Source: Petrosia ficiformis
Taxonomy: Eukaryota; Porifera; Demospongiae; Haplosclerida; Petrosiidae
NCBI GenBank assembly: GCA_947044365.1
Contig: OX345640.1
Coordinates: 1,071,001-1,135,000, forward strand
DNA: 64,000 nt
Direction of reading: 5' to 3'
Position 1 is the stretch's first letter, and each line of letters starts with the position of its first letter. The translations under genes and the position numbers were made by a program. Under the pieces are notes generated by a model. That model saw only the letters and a program-made list of their open reading frames with translations. It ran no database searches and had not been told where the DNA came from. Shown here piece after piece: positions 1 to 13,400 of the stretch.

Positions 1-3000
1 TTACTGGACTTACACCGTATACTCGATATTACTTCACAGTTCAAGCTATATCTGAAAATGGAAGTAGTGAAAATAGTGATGGAAGTGATACAATTCAGAC
101 TTTAGCTCCAGTACCAGGTATACCAGGCCAGCCTGAAGTAGTAAATGTAACACATAACAGTGTCAATTTAAAATGGACAAAACCTACACAGTATCCAGAG
201 TATGTTATGAAATACTGTGTGTATTATTGTTCCCAACAAGAGAAATCAAAAGAATGGTCAGTACTCCAAGTTACTGGAGTAAAAGAAAACGTCACAGTTC
301 CTGGGTTGTCTCCTAAGACTGCTTATCTTTTCAAAGTCCAAGCTATCAACAACACTAAATCCAGTGGGATGAGTGAAGTTAGTAAGCCTATCTGTACTTC
401 AACTCCAATTCCAAGCCAACCAAGTCAACTACGGTCTATTAATAAAAGTCATGATAAAATCACAATAACATGGGCCAAACCACAATTTTACTCAGAATTG
501 GTTCAGAATTACACAATCCAATACATACTAATTAAAAATACATCAAGTACAACTTGGTGGACAACAGTGAATACTGAAAGTGCTGTGGAGGAATTTGAGA
601 TCAGTGGATTAGAAGTTAATACAAGCTACTTATTTAAAGTACAAGCAAAAAGTGTTGATGGATCTAGTGAAGAGAGTGAGACAAGTGAGATTCAAACTAC
701 TATCCCAATACCAGGCAAACCAGAACTACCTAAAGTAGTTTCTGTTACACATAACAGTGTTAGTCTAGAATGGGCTAAGCCTACACAGTATAGTGAGTTT
801 GTTATAAACTATCAGGGCTATTATTTTTCTCAAGAAGAACCCGAGAAACAAAAACCATTTATTGGGGTAGAAGAAAAACTAACAGTTACTGAATTGTCTC
901 CTGAAACTATGTATGTTTTCAGACTCCATGCTCAAAGTAAGACCGGATCTAGTGAAACAAATGAAATTAGTATCCCTACTCTACCTCCAGTACCAACCCA
1001 ACCAGGTCAGCCACAAGCTGTTAATATAAGTCATGACAAGATTACTGTAATTTGGGCCAAACCACAAGAGAACGCAGAATACATTCAAAGTTATACAATC
1101 AAGTACAAGAAGGACGCTGAAACTCAAGAATGGACAACATTCAATACTGAAATTGTCAAAGAAGTATTAATGGTCAGTGGATTAGAACCCAATACTAACT
1201 ACATATTCAAAGTACAAGCTAAAAGTACAAAAGGACCTAGTAAAGAGAGTGAAGTCAGTAATGTCATTAAAACCAGATCTCCAATACCCAGTCAACCAGG
1301 CAAACCCACATATAGGGTAAAGGCTCATGATCGTATTACTTTATTTTGGTCCAAACCAAATGAGTATTATGAGAATGTTGAATGTTACGAAATATCTTAC
1401 TATGATAATAAAGTAGAGAAGACTAGAGTAACAGATGGTCGGGTGGAGGAGATAGTAATTGATGGATTAGATCCACAAAAAGGATACTATTTTAAAGTGA
1501 AAGCAAAATCTATGTTTGGTGATAGTCCAAATAGTCTTCCCAGTGACCAAATTGGCACTGATCATATTCGTCCTATCTTGAAAATTATAACATACTGTAC
1601 AGCGCTACCAGACTCTCCAACAATTCGTCTTCTTAATACAACAAAATCAGCCACTGTGGATGAAAAAAAGTATGCCAAGTTTGAATATGGTGAAGCAACA
1701 CATGGTACACCCAACAAAGTGCTAATGATAGTTGGAGCGACTGGTTCTGGTAAGAGTACCTTGATCAATGGTATGGTCAACTATCTCCTGGGAGTAGAGT
1801 GGGATGATGAGTTTCGTCTCAAACTCATTCATGAGAAGGTTAAATCACAAACCAAAAGTGTAACAAAATTTATTTCAGCATACACTTTTCACAAACACGA
1901 TGACTTCCCACTCCGATACTCACTGACTATTGTTGATACTCCAGGATTTGGAGATACTGAGGGCATGGCAAGAGATAAAGAGATAACAAGTCAAATCAAG
2001 GAGTTTTTCTCCTTACCTGGTAAACAAGGCATTGATCATTTGGATGGAATTGGGTTTGTTACACAGGGTGGATTGGCACGTCTGACTCCGACACAGTTAT
2101 ATATTTTCGATTCCATCTTTTCCATATTTGGTAAAGATATGAAGGATAATATATTTACTATGGTAACCTTTGCTGATTCTGCTGATCCACCAGTGATTGG
2201 AGCTATTAAAGAAGCTGAAATTCCTTGTACTGAGTACTTCCAGTTTAACAATTCAGCTCTCTACACTGTTAATACAAACACATTCGCTCAGATGTTCTGG
2301 AATATGGGTGTTAAAAGTTTTGAACATTTTTTCAACATGTTTGAAGAAAGTCAGGCAGTCAGTCTAAAGCTGACAAGAGAAGTCCTTGATCAAAGAGAGC
2401 ACTTAGAAGTTGTTATCATTGGTCTTCACAGTCAGATACAAGCTGGTATGCTTAAAATTAATAATTTAAAACAAGAGCAGAAAATATTACAAGAGAATGA
2501 AGAGAAAATACAGGCAAATAAGAACTTCATGTATGAAGTTGAAGAGGACTGTATGGAAAAAGTTAAATTGGACCATGGGAAATATGTTACAATCTGCTTT
2601 AAATGTAACTTTACTTGTCACTATCCTTGTGGCATCCCTAATGGTGATGACAAATATCGATGTGCTGCCATGAATATACCAAAGAATGAAACTACAACAT
2701 GCAAAGCTTGTCCTGGAAAATGTGCTTGGCAACAGCATAACAATGCTGAATATCGTCTGGAAGTCAAGAGAAAGAATGTGCAGAAATGCTATGAGAATGT
2801 TAAAAAAAAGTATTATGAGGCAGAAGGTGGTAAAGTGAAGGTAGAGAATGTAATTGCTGGTATGGAAGAAGACATTCAAACTCATTTCCAGATTATGCTA
2901 CAGAACATCATAGAAGCACATAGTTGCATACAACGTTTAGATGAGATTGCCTTAAAACGTCATCCATTGAATGATGTTGGCTACATTGACCTGCTAATTG

Positions 3001-3224
3001 AAGCAGAGCTACGAGAGAGGAAATCAGGCTTTGAGGAACGTGTTGAAAACTATCGTGTGGTGAGAGAACAAGCAGAACTAATTGGTAAAGCAAAAGAAAT
3101 GCCACAGGCGACACTATCAACAGAAGAAACAGTAAAATTTTGGAATAAATTTGTACGAGTAGAACCTGATGTAGCCAAGTCACTACCACCAGTACAGATT
3201 CCACCTGAAGGAATAAAATTCTGA
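1..3224 (+). CDS. Gene A: FN3-array / AIG1-like GTPase protein, 3' part
   Basis: The reading frame is open from base 3 to the stop at 3222-3224, so the true start lies left of the window; the ATG at 207 is internal. It encodes the end of one fibronectin III repeat, five further FN3 repeats (W-x-K-P and Y-x-F-K-V-x-A hallmarks), and a P-loop GTPase of the AIG1/GIMAP-like class. The P-loop GATGSGKST is at 1734-1760 and the G3 motif DTPGFGD at 1935-1955; TFAD may serve as the G4 motif. A helical segment follows, then a Cys-rich motif with eight Cys and one His at 2596-2740, then a basic helical tail. There is no signal peptide or membrane segment in the visible part, so a cytosolic protein is likely. 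The final FN3 and G domain match genes B-E. FN3 and GTPase assignment is secure; the biological role is unknown. Confidence 0.88.
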   Translation, partial: TGLTPYTRYYFTVQAISENGSSENSDGSDTIQTLAPVPGIPGQPEVVNVTHNSVNLKWTKPTQYPEYVMKYCVYYCSQQEKSKEWSVLQVTGVKENVTVPGLSPKTAYLFKVQAINNTKSSGMSEVSKPICTSTPIPSQPSQLRSINKSHDKITITWAKPQFYSELVQNYTIQYILIKNTSSTTWWTTVNTESAVEEFEISGLEVNTSYLFKVQAKSVDGSSEESETSEIQTTIPIPGKPELPKVVSVTHNSVSLEWAKPTQYSEFVINYQGYYFSQEEPEKQKPFIGVEEKLTVTELSPETMYVFRLHAQSKTGSSETNEISIPTLPPVPTQPGQPQAVNISHDKITVIWAKPQENAEYIQSYTIKYKKDAETQEWTTFNTEIVKEVLMVSGLEPNTNYIFKVQAKSTKGPSKESEVSNVIKTRSPIPSQPGKPTYRVKAHDRITLFWSKPNEYYENVECYEISYYDNKVEKTRVTDGRVEEIVIDGLDPQKGYYFKVKAKSMFGDSPNSLPSDQIGTDHIRPILKIITYCTALPDSPTIRLLNTTKSATVDEKKYAKFEYGEATHGTPNKVLMIVGATGSGKSTLINGMVNYLLGVEWDDEFRLKLIHEKVKSQTKSVTKFISAYTFHKHDDFPLRYSLTIVDTPGFGDTEGMARDKEITSQIKEFFSLPGKQGIDHLDGIGFVTQGGLARLTPTQLYIFDSIFSIFGKDMKDNIFTMVTFADSADPPVIGAIKEAEIPCTEYFQFNNSALYTVNTNTFAQMFWNMGVKSFEHFFNMFEESQAVSLKLTREVLDQREHLEVVIIGLHSQIQAGMLKINNLKQEQKILQENEEKIQANKNFMYEVEEDCMEKVKLDHGKYVTICFKCNFTCHYPCGIPNGDDKYRCAAMNIPKNETTTCKACPGKCAWQQHNNAEYRLEVKRKNVQKCYENVKKKYYEAEGGKVKVENVIAGMEEDIQTHFQIMLQNIIEAHSCIQRLDEIALKRHPLNDVGYIDLLIEAELRERKSGFEERVENYRVVREQAELIGKAKEMPQATLSTEETVKFWNKFVRVEPDVAKSLPPVQIPPEGIKF

Positions 3225-4071
3225 GTAACTGTTGATAAACTTCGAAGGAAGTAACTCGCGTAATGTCCAACTTTAGAAACATACTTATGTTGCTACTTTA
3301 AATAACATGTGGAGATTTAGTTACTATAATTTTTTATTGGTAAATAATGTATAACTATATATTATAAATGTTTTAATTTTGCTGATTAGTTAATAGAACA
3401 ATTCTTACTTTGAATTGGATCATAAAAATAGAGTACTATAAGTGATTAATTGTACAGGTAGTAGTACAGTATCTTTTTTTCCTGAATGATAAACAATTTG
3501 GATGGTCCAGTAGTTCATCCATTAGTCTAGATCTGTGATCTTCCTCACAAATTATGATTTTTCAATAATGAAAATATTACTCGTCATGTGATCAGTAACT
3601 TAATATACCAGTAATAAGTAATATATGCCTATGTACGTACAAAATTATGTATGTATGTATGTATGTATTATAATTATATTATGTATCTTTATCAAGCATG
3701 GGCTGAAGTATATTTGTCATGTAATGTAATGTAATGTAATGTGCAAGTACTGCTCAGTAAGTTAAGTATAAGTACAAGGTTCTTTTGGGAAAACGTACAA
3801 GTAATTTACAAGGTACTTAAGTACACATCAAACAACATCAACTATATCTAATTCCATGTACATTATTACATCTGATGAACATAAATTTTGAGTCATTTTA
3901 GCAATTTATAGTGACTATCTAAGTACTTGAAAAGTTGAAATACCATGAAGTACTTACCAAAGAAAGGCACGAATGACAATATGACAGTTTGACATATAAT
4001 TATCCATTCAACCATTCACCAGTGTACCCCTCTAATCTATCTATCTACTCATTACTCTATTCATTCATCCA
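3225..4071. other. Intergenic stretch downstream of gene A
   Basis: AT-rich sequence with a short GTAT microsatellite near 3650-3668 and a TAATG run near 3718-3742. I see no coding exon, RNA gene or inverted-repeat element here. Confidence 0.5.
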
Positions 4072-4486
4072 TTGTCCGTCTCTCTGGAACAACTGACTCT
4101 TAAAGATAGTAGTGTTAGTGTTCGTCCTGATTCCAGTTCTGCTCTGGGTCAGGGATGGAGGATTGGGTTTCTGGGTTTACTACATATGGAAGTGTTCACA
4201 CAGAGACTAGAAGAAGTACATTTAATTTAGTTATATATTTTATAATTATTATAAATATAATTATAATTATATTTGTATTTAGGAGAATACATCTGTTCTG
4301 GTAACTACACCAAATGTATTGGTATATATATCATATGTGTCATAATGTGTCATAATGTGTCATGATAAGTACGTATAATGTAATGTATTAGCCATTTTGA
4401 AAGATGAACCAGAACTTCTCTCATCTGAAGTATGTAGGTACATACACTATACATTAATGTATGCATTGACATATATATATATATGT

Positions 4487-4618
4487 ATGTATATATGTGT
4501 GTAATACTGTATGTATGTATGTATGTATGTATGTACTATGTATGTATATACTATGTATGTATGTATGTATGTACGTATGTATGCATGTTTGTACTATGTA
4601 TGTATGTATGCATGTATG
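4487..4618. repeat. TATG/TATA microsatellite
   Basis: Imperfect tandem TATG units with TATA and CATG interruptions inside GUF1 remnant 1. Similar tracts occur at the same place in the other GUF1 copies, downstream of exon 11. Confidence 0.8.
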
Positions 4619-4620
4619 AT

Positions 4621-4805
4621 CGATCAGTGGATTAGAAATCAGTACAGAATATATATTCAAAGTACAGGCTGAAAGTGCTGATGGAACTAGTATAGAGTGA
4701 GACAGGTGGGAAACCTAGCTTTGAAAAACATGTTCATTACTATTGCGAAGTGAGAAAACAAGCAGTACTTATCAGCAAAACACAACAATTACCACAACAG
4801 CTATC
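4621..4805 (+). pseudogene. Shard of an FN3-GTPase gene
   Basis: Bases 4625-4705 encode part of an FN3 repeat (Ser-Gly-Leu-Glu, then the Y-I-F-K-V-Q-A-E-S-A-D-G pattern). From about 4707 the sequence matches the extreme C-terminus of the GTPase genes (gene B 18340-18430: the Glu-Val-Arg-Lys-Gln-Ala stretch and the Leu-Pro-Gln-Gln-Leu-Ser end). Two distant parts of such a gene are therefore directly fused within a GUF1 remnant. A stop (TGA) follows the FN3 piece. It is a duplication scar, not a gene. Confidence 0.8.
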
Positions 4806-6139
4806 CCCTTTTTTTCTAGTAGTGACAAATAGGATTCTCAAAATTTGTTATGTATTTTGTTGATCTTCAATAAATCTTTTGAAATTTAATACCTATTCAC
4901 GTTATTAAAATTTCTCATAAATTTCTCATTACTATAACTAATGTCAATCATTCTCTATTAATGATTACACATATATACATGTATTATACTTGCAATATTA
5001 TTATATATAAATATATATTATATTATACAAGTTATAAGTAGAACTAATATACATGTAGAGTCAACCCAACATATAGCCTGAATAATGTGTATTGGCCATA
5101 TCAAGAAATGAGACATTGAAGTTAACATAGGATTATAAAATACATAGATTTGTATATGTAATATGTATATAATTATATATCTTTTAATTAGTTAGATATT
5201 CTTCTTAATGGACATCAGGTTGATGCTCTCTCATGTATCATACATAATGATAAAGCTTACACTTTTGGTAGATCAGTCTGTTTGAAACTTAAAGAGACTA
5301 TTCACAGGTTTGACTACTATAGACCTGAGAAATACATTATTACTTTTACATATAAAATTGTGTACATATACATGTACATAAATACACAATACATACATGT
5401 ACATGTTCAAGCCAAAGGTGTGGATGTACATATCCAATACACAGTACCTGCCTATACTTAATTAACTTGTTAAATGGTTGATACCAATGGGAAATGGTTA
5501 ATAATAAATGTTTCTCATTATTAGACAATTTTTTGAAGTGGCTATACAAGCAGCAGTTAATGGATGTGTCATTGCCAGGGAAACGTGAGTCATGTATGTA
5601 CCCAAAAGGACAGTACATATCTAGCTTTATTACTATTTTATTTCAGAGTGAAAGCTTTAAGAAAAGATGTTACTGCAAAATGTGTAAGTATGCAACTATA
5701 ACTTTTGTTAATGTGTGTGCGTGTATGTATGTATGTATGATATATGTATGTATGTACATCAGTGCTCGAAATAATATCCAGCAATTGGCCATTTTCCAGC
5801 CATTTCACTGCTTTGACCGGACAAAATTGCATTTAACTGAATTGTCTGATTAGTTATAGAAAATGAGTACATTAATCTCACAGTAAAGGGAAATTATTAG
5901 TCAAGAGTAGTCATGGCTTAGTGGATTACTTCTATATCTCATAAGACATAAATGGGTACAATACAGACGTGTGAGACTTGCTGGTCCAGACAAAATTCAC
6001 AACTTGCTGGTCAAATATTGTTTTGTCCTGATGTTTCTGCTGGACACTTTCACAAATTATTTGGAGCACTGCTACATATGTACGTAACTACGTATGTATG
6101 TACGTAAGTCTGTATACATAATTATATATATTATATATA

Positions 6140-6170
<31 letters not shown>

Positions 6171-7484
6171 TATATATATATGTATGTATATATTACATAT
6201 ATTTAATAATTATTTGTTAGAATGTAATACATTAGCATTTTTTAAAATGTACTGAGAAAGTATAGTAAGTAGCTTATGCATAAGGTATATAGTATAGGTT
6301 CATATTCTATGTTATCTCAATATCTGTCTGAGTATTCCTACAGAAAACAAGTAGATGAGAAAACGATGTTTTGAACTTCTGATGAATATATATATACAGT
6401 TACAGTAAACTAAATGACTGATGTTGTTACATAATATTGAGTAATATCATTACGCAATGCTCCACCCATTGAACTTCAAGTGATGTTGATGTTGTTACAT
6501 AGTATTGAGTAATATTGCTATTCATTGAACTATGGTGGTCTACATTGAATATAATTTGGATATTCCAGGAATGTGTGCCCCACCTTTATGAATATTGAAT
6601 TATACTCACCTTTTTCTATATGTCACTTTATTTACAAGAAATCATTATTTGAATAAAGTAGTTTTTGATCCAATGCAACGGACACATAAGTACAGTCTTA
6701 AAAAGCTAAATTTGTATGTAAATTGTATATATAATTGTGCATACATATATTGTATATGTATGACTCTTTGTTTGTATGGATTGGATGTGTTATGCATTAA
6801 TACATTACTGTATATGAATGTGTGTGTATATGATATGACGTGTTACAATGTGTATTTATTGTAATTATACATTATACACTAGTGTATAATTATGATATAT
6901 AATATGAATTGTTGCTATGTATTATATTATGTATCCATGTATAATATTTATTATTATATGATGTGTTGCAATATTGTGTATGTATTAAATATAAATAATA
7001 CATATAAACGTACATTACTATAATTATGAATAATAATAATAATAATTTATAATGTTAACTGATAATTAATTACAAGCACATGTGCTTATTTAAATGGAGT
7101 GAGATACATGTATTAAAAATATATTATTTTTTATATAGTATGGTGGTGATATCACTAGGAAGATGACATAAACAAAGAGAAGGTAAAAAGAGATTGAAAA
7201 GAATTGGAAATGTGGAACTAAATCGAGAATCATTTCTATCTGTACTAGAAAGATGATAATTTATTATTATAACTGTGTAAAAAAATACAGTTTTAATTAA
7301 TTTGAAAAGGGCGTGTGTATATATAATTATAGATCTACATGTAGGGTGACGCCTTTCTTGTTAAATTCGAGATCAACAGATACACCCTTTGCAAAACAGA
7401 AACGAACTTGGCTAACTTGCATAAGGATTAACTAGCTGGCGTTGTTGCCTTGAAAAGAAGGCAGCAACACCAGGCTACCCAAGA

Positions 7485-10400
7485 ATGGCTGTGTCTGGAG
7501 AAGAATGTCTTGGTGAGAATAAGTTTAATATTAATTTGTATAATAATTATTATTATCTTGCAATAATTATTCAGTAATTGTTATAATTATATAGCCATTA
7601 ATGACCTCAATGAGATTTATCAGGAATGCAAGCACTGCAGTGACAAGTGGGAAGAGATTGGATCAAATCTTGGAATTTCTTATGCTACTCTTGCTATCAT
7701 CAAGGCAAATAACCCTTCTAATTGTGAGCAGTGCATGTTTGAAATGCTTGCAAAATGGTTAAAAAAAGAAAACGAAAAGTGTATTCGAAGTTGGAGAAGT
7801 TTATGTCAAGCTCTTTGTAGTGTGGACAAAGCCACAGCTGATCAAATAGCAGAGAAACATCATGTTACTGACGAGGAGAATAACAAGGGAAATGGAAATG
7901 TCAATAAAATGCACCCACTGTGAGTGAATTACGTGAATGTTTTGTATAGAGTTTTTTTCTGTTTTAGTAGCTAATAATGTGTTTCTATATAGTCTCCTTT
8001 TGATAATATAAATTATCAATTCAATAAGTGCTTCTGATGTACTTAAGTTTATTCTCATCTTGTCTAGCTACAGTAACAATATTCATTGCATTTAATAATA
8101 ATATTCATGTACTATTGCTTAGAAGTACAACAATATTAGTGTATTGTAATGTTGTTGTTCGTAATTGTGCAATATCATCATGACTGAAATTCATAAACTC
8201 TAAGGTGGACAGGAGGAAATATCCTCTGAGCCCTACCAAATGACCCACAAAGTAGTTTTTTCACATTTATCTTACATTGTTATGTTCCTTAGACTATAAA
8301 TGAGTATCTTTAATAGCAAATAGTATTTGGCTCCCTAGATGTTGCTTTGTGAAGTGCAAGTTTAAAGGATTTCTCTCTAAATCTTTCTTTAGTAAAATAT
8401 GATTCTTCGGCAAATTAATATTCATGCAGAATGTTTGAATCAAGTTATAATATATAATTATAATAACACTAGAAAAAGTAATTATACACTTATATTTTTA
8501 GCAACACTTTGTCTTTAGTATGGCAAGTAAGTAGAACTCATGTTTCACTGTTGAATTGACAATTAGATTGTAATGAATATAGTTATCAAGTATCACATTG
8601 CAACAGTAGCTGGCTTCTCGTGCACAAATCTCGTTGCTTATTTCTGGATGTATACGTATTTCTCATGGACTTCGTTATTAATAGTATTACACTCATTAAA
8701 TCATTTACATAGTCATTAATATATTACTAATATTCTTTATTTAATAGGAATATGCATACACTTGGACGTCAATTCAAATTGGGAATGCTGTATGATTTTT
8801 GTAATGATAGTCTCCTTCCTGATACGCCTTTATGGGATGATAGTGCATTGAGCAAATGTGTCATGAAAACTCGTCCACCTTCCCAAGAACAGTGTAAAGC
8901 ATATACAACTGATGAAACTACCCCTTTTCAAGTGCTTGGAGTCGAGGGAAATTTGAAACTGAGCTTTTGGGGAGGTTTAATTAAGGAAAGTGATGTTTCT
9001 GGTTCAGCCAGATACTTGTATGAAGACACTTCCAAACAGCATGCTCAAGTAGCTATCTGGTATAAATACACTTCACATCGTGAGCAAGTGAACTACGAGA
9101 TGTTACCAAATGAAGTGTACCGCACTTTGTCGTGTGAAGATGTTGGTACTCATGTCGTGACCGGAATTTCATATGGTGCTGAGGCCATCTTCGTTATCGA
9201 TCAAGAAGTAGCTGATTACATGGAAATTAATGAAGAATTGTATGAGAAAGCTCTTCAGGTTTGTAATTCTACTGGTGGACAGCATGATTTTGAGTTAATA
9301 CAAATACCAACGAAAGACAGATTAACTTTTACATATTTCGGTGACTTCCATCCTCAAGAGAAGATTTCCACATTTCAAGATGTAGCTAACTTTTGTAAGA
9401 ATCTTCCTAAACTATTGACTCGAGAAGGCAGTCCTAATCTTGTTGCAAAAGAAGTATGCCTCCATCCTTTGAGTACATTAAACCACGGTGCATTCAGTCA
9501 TCTTGATCTTTCTACAAAGATAATTAGTCCTGGTATGGTCTGTCAGATAGAGTTTATTATGCAGCATCTTCATGACATAAAGATTAGATGCAACAATCTG
9601 ACGAAGACAAACATCTACCAGTATTTTATTGGCATCCGAGAGCAGCTGTCCAAGTTCAGTAACATTCTATTCGAGTACAAGCATGATTTCGTAGAACAAT
9701 TAGCTATTTTGCTACCGAAGGTACGTAGAGGACGAGAGGAAGAACGAGAATTATCAATTTTTTGTGAAAAGTATTTTACTTCACATTTCAACTGTGAAGT
9801 TCTGTCCACCTGGATTGAAGAAAAGGAATGTGAGGTCACTTTTCTTGCTAAATGTCTAAAAGAGCTTGGACAAATCCCCGGTAAGATATTATAAGTATTT
9901 TAAAGTACTAACATTAATCACGGTCATGTTGTCAATACATATCAATGGAGTAAGCATTGATGCTAAAACTGAAATTAATAATATCAAATTGTGTAAAGTC
10001 TTTTATAATAAGACCATGTATGGTCTCGGTTGGTTCAGTTCATACTTGCAACTCACTCAGGCTGATAATAAGCTATGTGGTTTCATTGAGTGTATATATA
10101 TTCTTGTAGTTGATACCTATCTAAATGTCACAGTGTAGCTATGCCATTAATAACAAGTGTATATAGAGAAAAAAACATCCCTATATTTGCTTTGTGATGA
10201 CTATGTATTAAGTATTGCTGATGGCACTAGTGTCTCTACCTTTCTGTGTACTCCTGGGGCCTGAAGACGTAAGTGTAAGCCTAATTGCAGTCTAAATACA
10301 CAGATGTCTGATGAACTGACTGAGGTACTCCTTCAAGGTTCTAAATGATGACTTCCTCGTGTCTGAAACTCAACAACTTATCATACTTACTTGTTAAAGA

Positions 10401-13400
10401 TTCTTGCATAATATCTATACTGTTTCTCTGCTATATACAACAGTTATTAGCAGTTTTACATCCTTTCTGAATCTTCCTGGCTGGTCTGTAGCTCAAACGC
10501 GCGTTCTTTTACGCGCCACGCCCATTAATTGACCGAGCCCCCGGGAATGACGCAACTTCCTTAACTACGCATAGTCGCGAAAGTGACACAAGAATATAAT
10601 TATAATTATTATATATATACATTAAACCCCGTGGAAAGCAATTATAGGGATGGCCCTACGGGCCATAAAAAGTACAGTACTATGTAAACTATTAAGGATT
10701 TCAAATAATATTTGATGTAAGATTTGAACTACATATAAATGTATGCAAAATCACTAAATATAGTTTAAGTAAGCAAACACTTTTTTTCAGGGGAAGAAAC
10801 ATAATAACTATACATCACAAAGATTACTTTACTATCTACCGTTTATCTATTATAGGTGTGAAGTTTGAATTTCCACTACATGATTCAGTACTTGCTACTA
10901 AGAAGAGAGTTATTGCATTTGAGTTCACAGCTATCAATAAGATTGACCAGGGACTGATGAAAATGTCTGCTCGCATGAACTCAGAAAACCAAGATTTCAA
11001 ACAGCCATTAAAAGGCCCGTGGTATAAGAATATAGCTATGAAAGTAAATGTCACACTACAGATGAGACAATTTTCTAGTTATGCTAAATCAAAGGCTATA
11101 TATAATGATGAAAGTGTCATCTTTATTGTTACTGATGCTAGTGAAGACACACGTATCTGTGATAATGCTGTACGAATAGTCTCTTATACTAATGGAGAAC
11201 TTGACGATCAAGATTTTGAAACACCTTCTCCCTACCAAATCATGACACCGCCACTAGTAGCAGGTCCACCTGGTAAACCATCAGTTGTGAATACAACTAG
11301 TAACAGCATTGACCTAAAATGGGAAAAACCACAAGAGTATCCCGAGTATACTCACAGTTACAAAGTGCTCTATTGTTCGAGAGATGATCTTCCTAATTCA
11401 CAATGGAAGTCTCAACTAACCAATAGTGTAGTTGAACATATTACAATTAGTGAATTGATTCCAAACAAATGCTATTATTTTAAAGTACAAGCTCTATATC
11501 ACAAAACAGCTAGCAAAGAAAGTCTTGTTAGTGATGCTATTAGTACTGAACATGTAGTGTTTGATCCCCCAGGTGAGTGTAGAGCTGAAGATGTGACACA
11601 CGACAGTGTTACACTATACTGGAGCAAGCCTCCAAATATTAACCCCAGTAAGGTCGAACACTATAAAGTATTATATCGATTTGACTCTGACCCTCATGGT
11701 GACTGGAAATCGAAAATTACAGAGGATGAAAAAACAACTATCAAAATCCATGGGTTATCTCCGAAAACGAAATATATTTTCAAAGTACAAGCTGGATCCT
11801 CAGATCATCACTTTGGTAAGGAAAGCAAGGAAAGTGATGTCATCATGACAGAATCTGCTATATGTAGCCCTCCAGGAAAACCCCAAGTAGAGGTTAGAGA
11901 TAGTTCTGTTGTTCAGTTGAAGTGGACTAAGCCACTCAAATATGCTGACACTATTCAGCACTATGTTGTCTTGTATAGCTCTATGGATGAAGAAACTCAG
12001 CAATGGCAAAAATATGACCAAAATAGCACTACAGAAGAGATACTAGTAAAAGGACTCTCTCCTAACACTCGATATTGCTTCAAAATAATAGCTGAATGTA
12101 AAAGTGGAGCTAGTGAAGAGAGTGAAACAAGTAATACAGTTGAGACTCTAGTTCCAGTACCAAGCAAACCAGGTCAACCAGTAGCAGTTTCTGTTACATC
12201 CAAAAGTATTAATCTAATATGGGCTAAGCCTGCACAGTATCCCGAGTATGTTACAATGTACTGTGTGAGCTATCGTTCCCAAGAATCAAAGGAATGGTTA
12301 TTACTCCATGTTGATGGGGAGAGAAAAACCGTTACAGTTACTGGATTATCTCCCAAAACCACTTATCTCTTTAAAGTCCAAGCTCAAAGCAAGACTGGAT
12401 CTAGTGAGATGAGTGAAGTTAGTACAGCTATCTGCATACTACCTCCAGACCCAACCCAACCAGGTCAACCTCAAGCTGTTAATATAAGTCATGACAAGAT
12501 TACTATAACTTGGGCCAAACCACAAGAGAATGCAGAATACATTCAGAATTACACAATCCATTACAAATCATTACAGAAATCAGACACGCATGGGTGGACA
12601 ACAGTGAAGACTGAAAGTGCTGTGGAGAAATTAATTGTCAGTGGATTGGAAGTCGATACAAGTTATATATTCAAAGTACAAGCTGAAAGTGTTGATGGAC
12701 CTAGTAAAGAGAGTGAGACAAGTAATGTCATTCAAACTCTAGTCCCAATACCAAGTAAACCAGGACAGCCTAAATCGGTTTCAGTTACACATAACAGTGT
12801 TAGTCTGAAATGGACTAAACCTACACATTACAGTGAGTATGTAATGAATTACCATGTGAGCTATTGTTCCCAAGAACAAGCAAAAGAATGGTTATCACTT
12901 TGTGTTCAAGGGGAGAAGGAGAGTGTTGCAGTTACTGGATTATCTCCTAAGACCACTTACCTCTTCAAAGTCCAAGCTCAAAGCACAACTGGATTCAGTG
13001 AGATGAGCGAAGTTAGTACATATATTCATACTCTACCTCCAGTGCCCAGCCAACCAGGTCAACCACAAGCTGTTTATATAAGTCATGACAAGATTACTTT
13101 AACTTGGGCCAAACCGCGAGAGAATGCAGAATACATTCAGAATTACACAATCCATTACAAATCATTACAGAAATCACACACACATGGATGGACAACAGTG
13201 AAGACAAACTGTGCTATGGAAGAATTAGTAGTTGGTGAATTAGAAGTCAATACAAGGTATATATTCAAAGTACAAGCTGAAAGTGCTGATGGAACTAGTA
13301 AAGAGAGCGAGACATGCGATATGATTCACACTCTAGTCCCGATACCAAGCAAACCAGGACAGCCTAAAGTGGTTTCTGTTACATCTAAGAGTATTAATCT

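Larger units (their letters stand above)
4072..7259 (+). pseudogene. GUF1 remnant 1 (decayed partial copy)
   Basis: Pieces of GUF1 exons lie in order and are recognised by comparison with the fuller copy at 52598-58268: about 4078-4218 (exon 9 match), 4283-4330 (exon 10, out of frame), about 5190-5307 (exon 15), 5523-5585 (exon 16), 5647-5684 (exon 17) and 7139-7255 (exon 18). The first piece is joined to GUF1 intron-like sequence, and exons 11-14 are missing. The last exon lacks eight bases after the codons for Arg-Lys-Met, which shifts the frame. A shard of FN3-GTPase gene sits in the middle (4621-4805). No continuous product is possible. The remnant ends about 230 bases before the gene B start, as the fuller GUF1 precedes gene E. 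Confidence 0.85.

Noticed and set aside
1562..1780. Minus-strand frames opposite the GTPase domains (also near 28019-28300, 44566-44852, 61714-61995)
   Set aside because: They recur at the same place in every paralogue as antisense shadows of a conserved coding region.
207..3224. Gene A starting at the ATG at 207
   Set aside because: The frame is open and FN3-like from base 3, so the ATG is internal.
6595..6864. Frame of 89 codons in GUF1 remnant 1
   Set aside because: Tyr/Cys/Leu-rich translation of AT-rich simple sequence; not present in the other copies.
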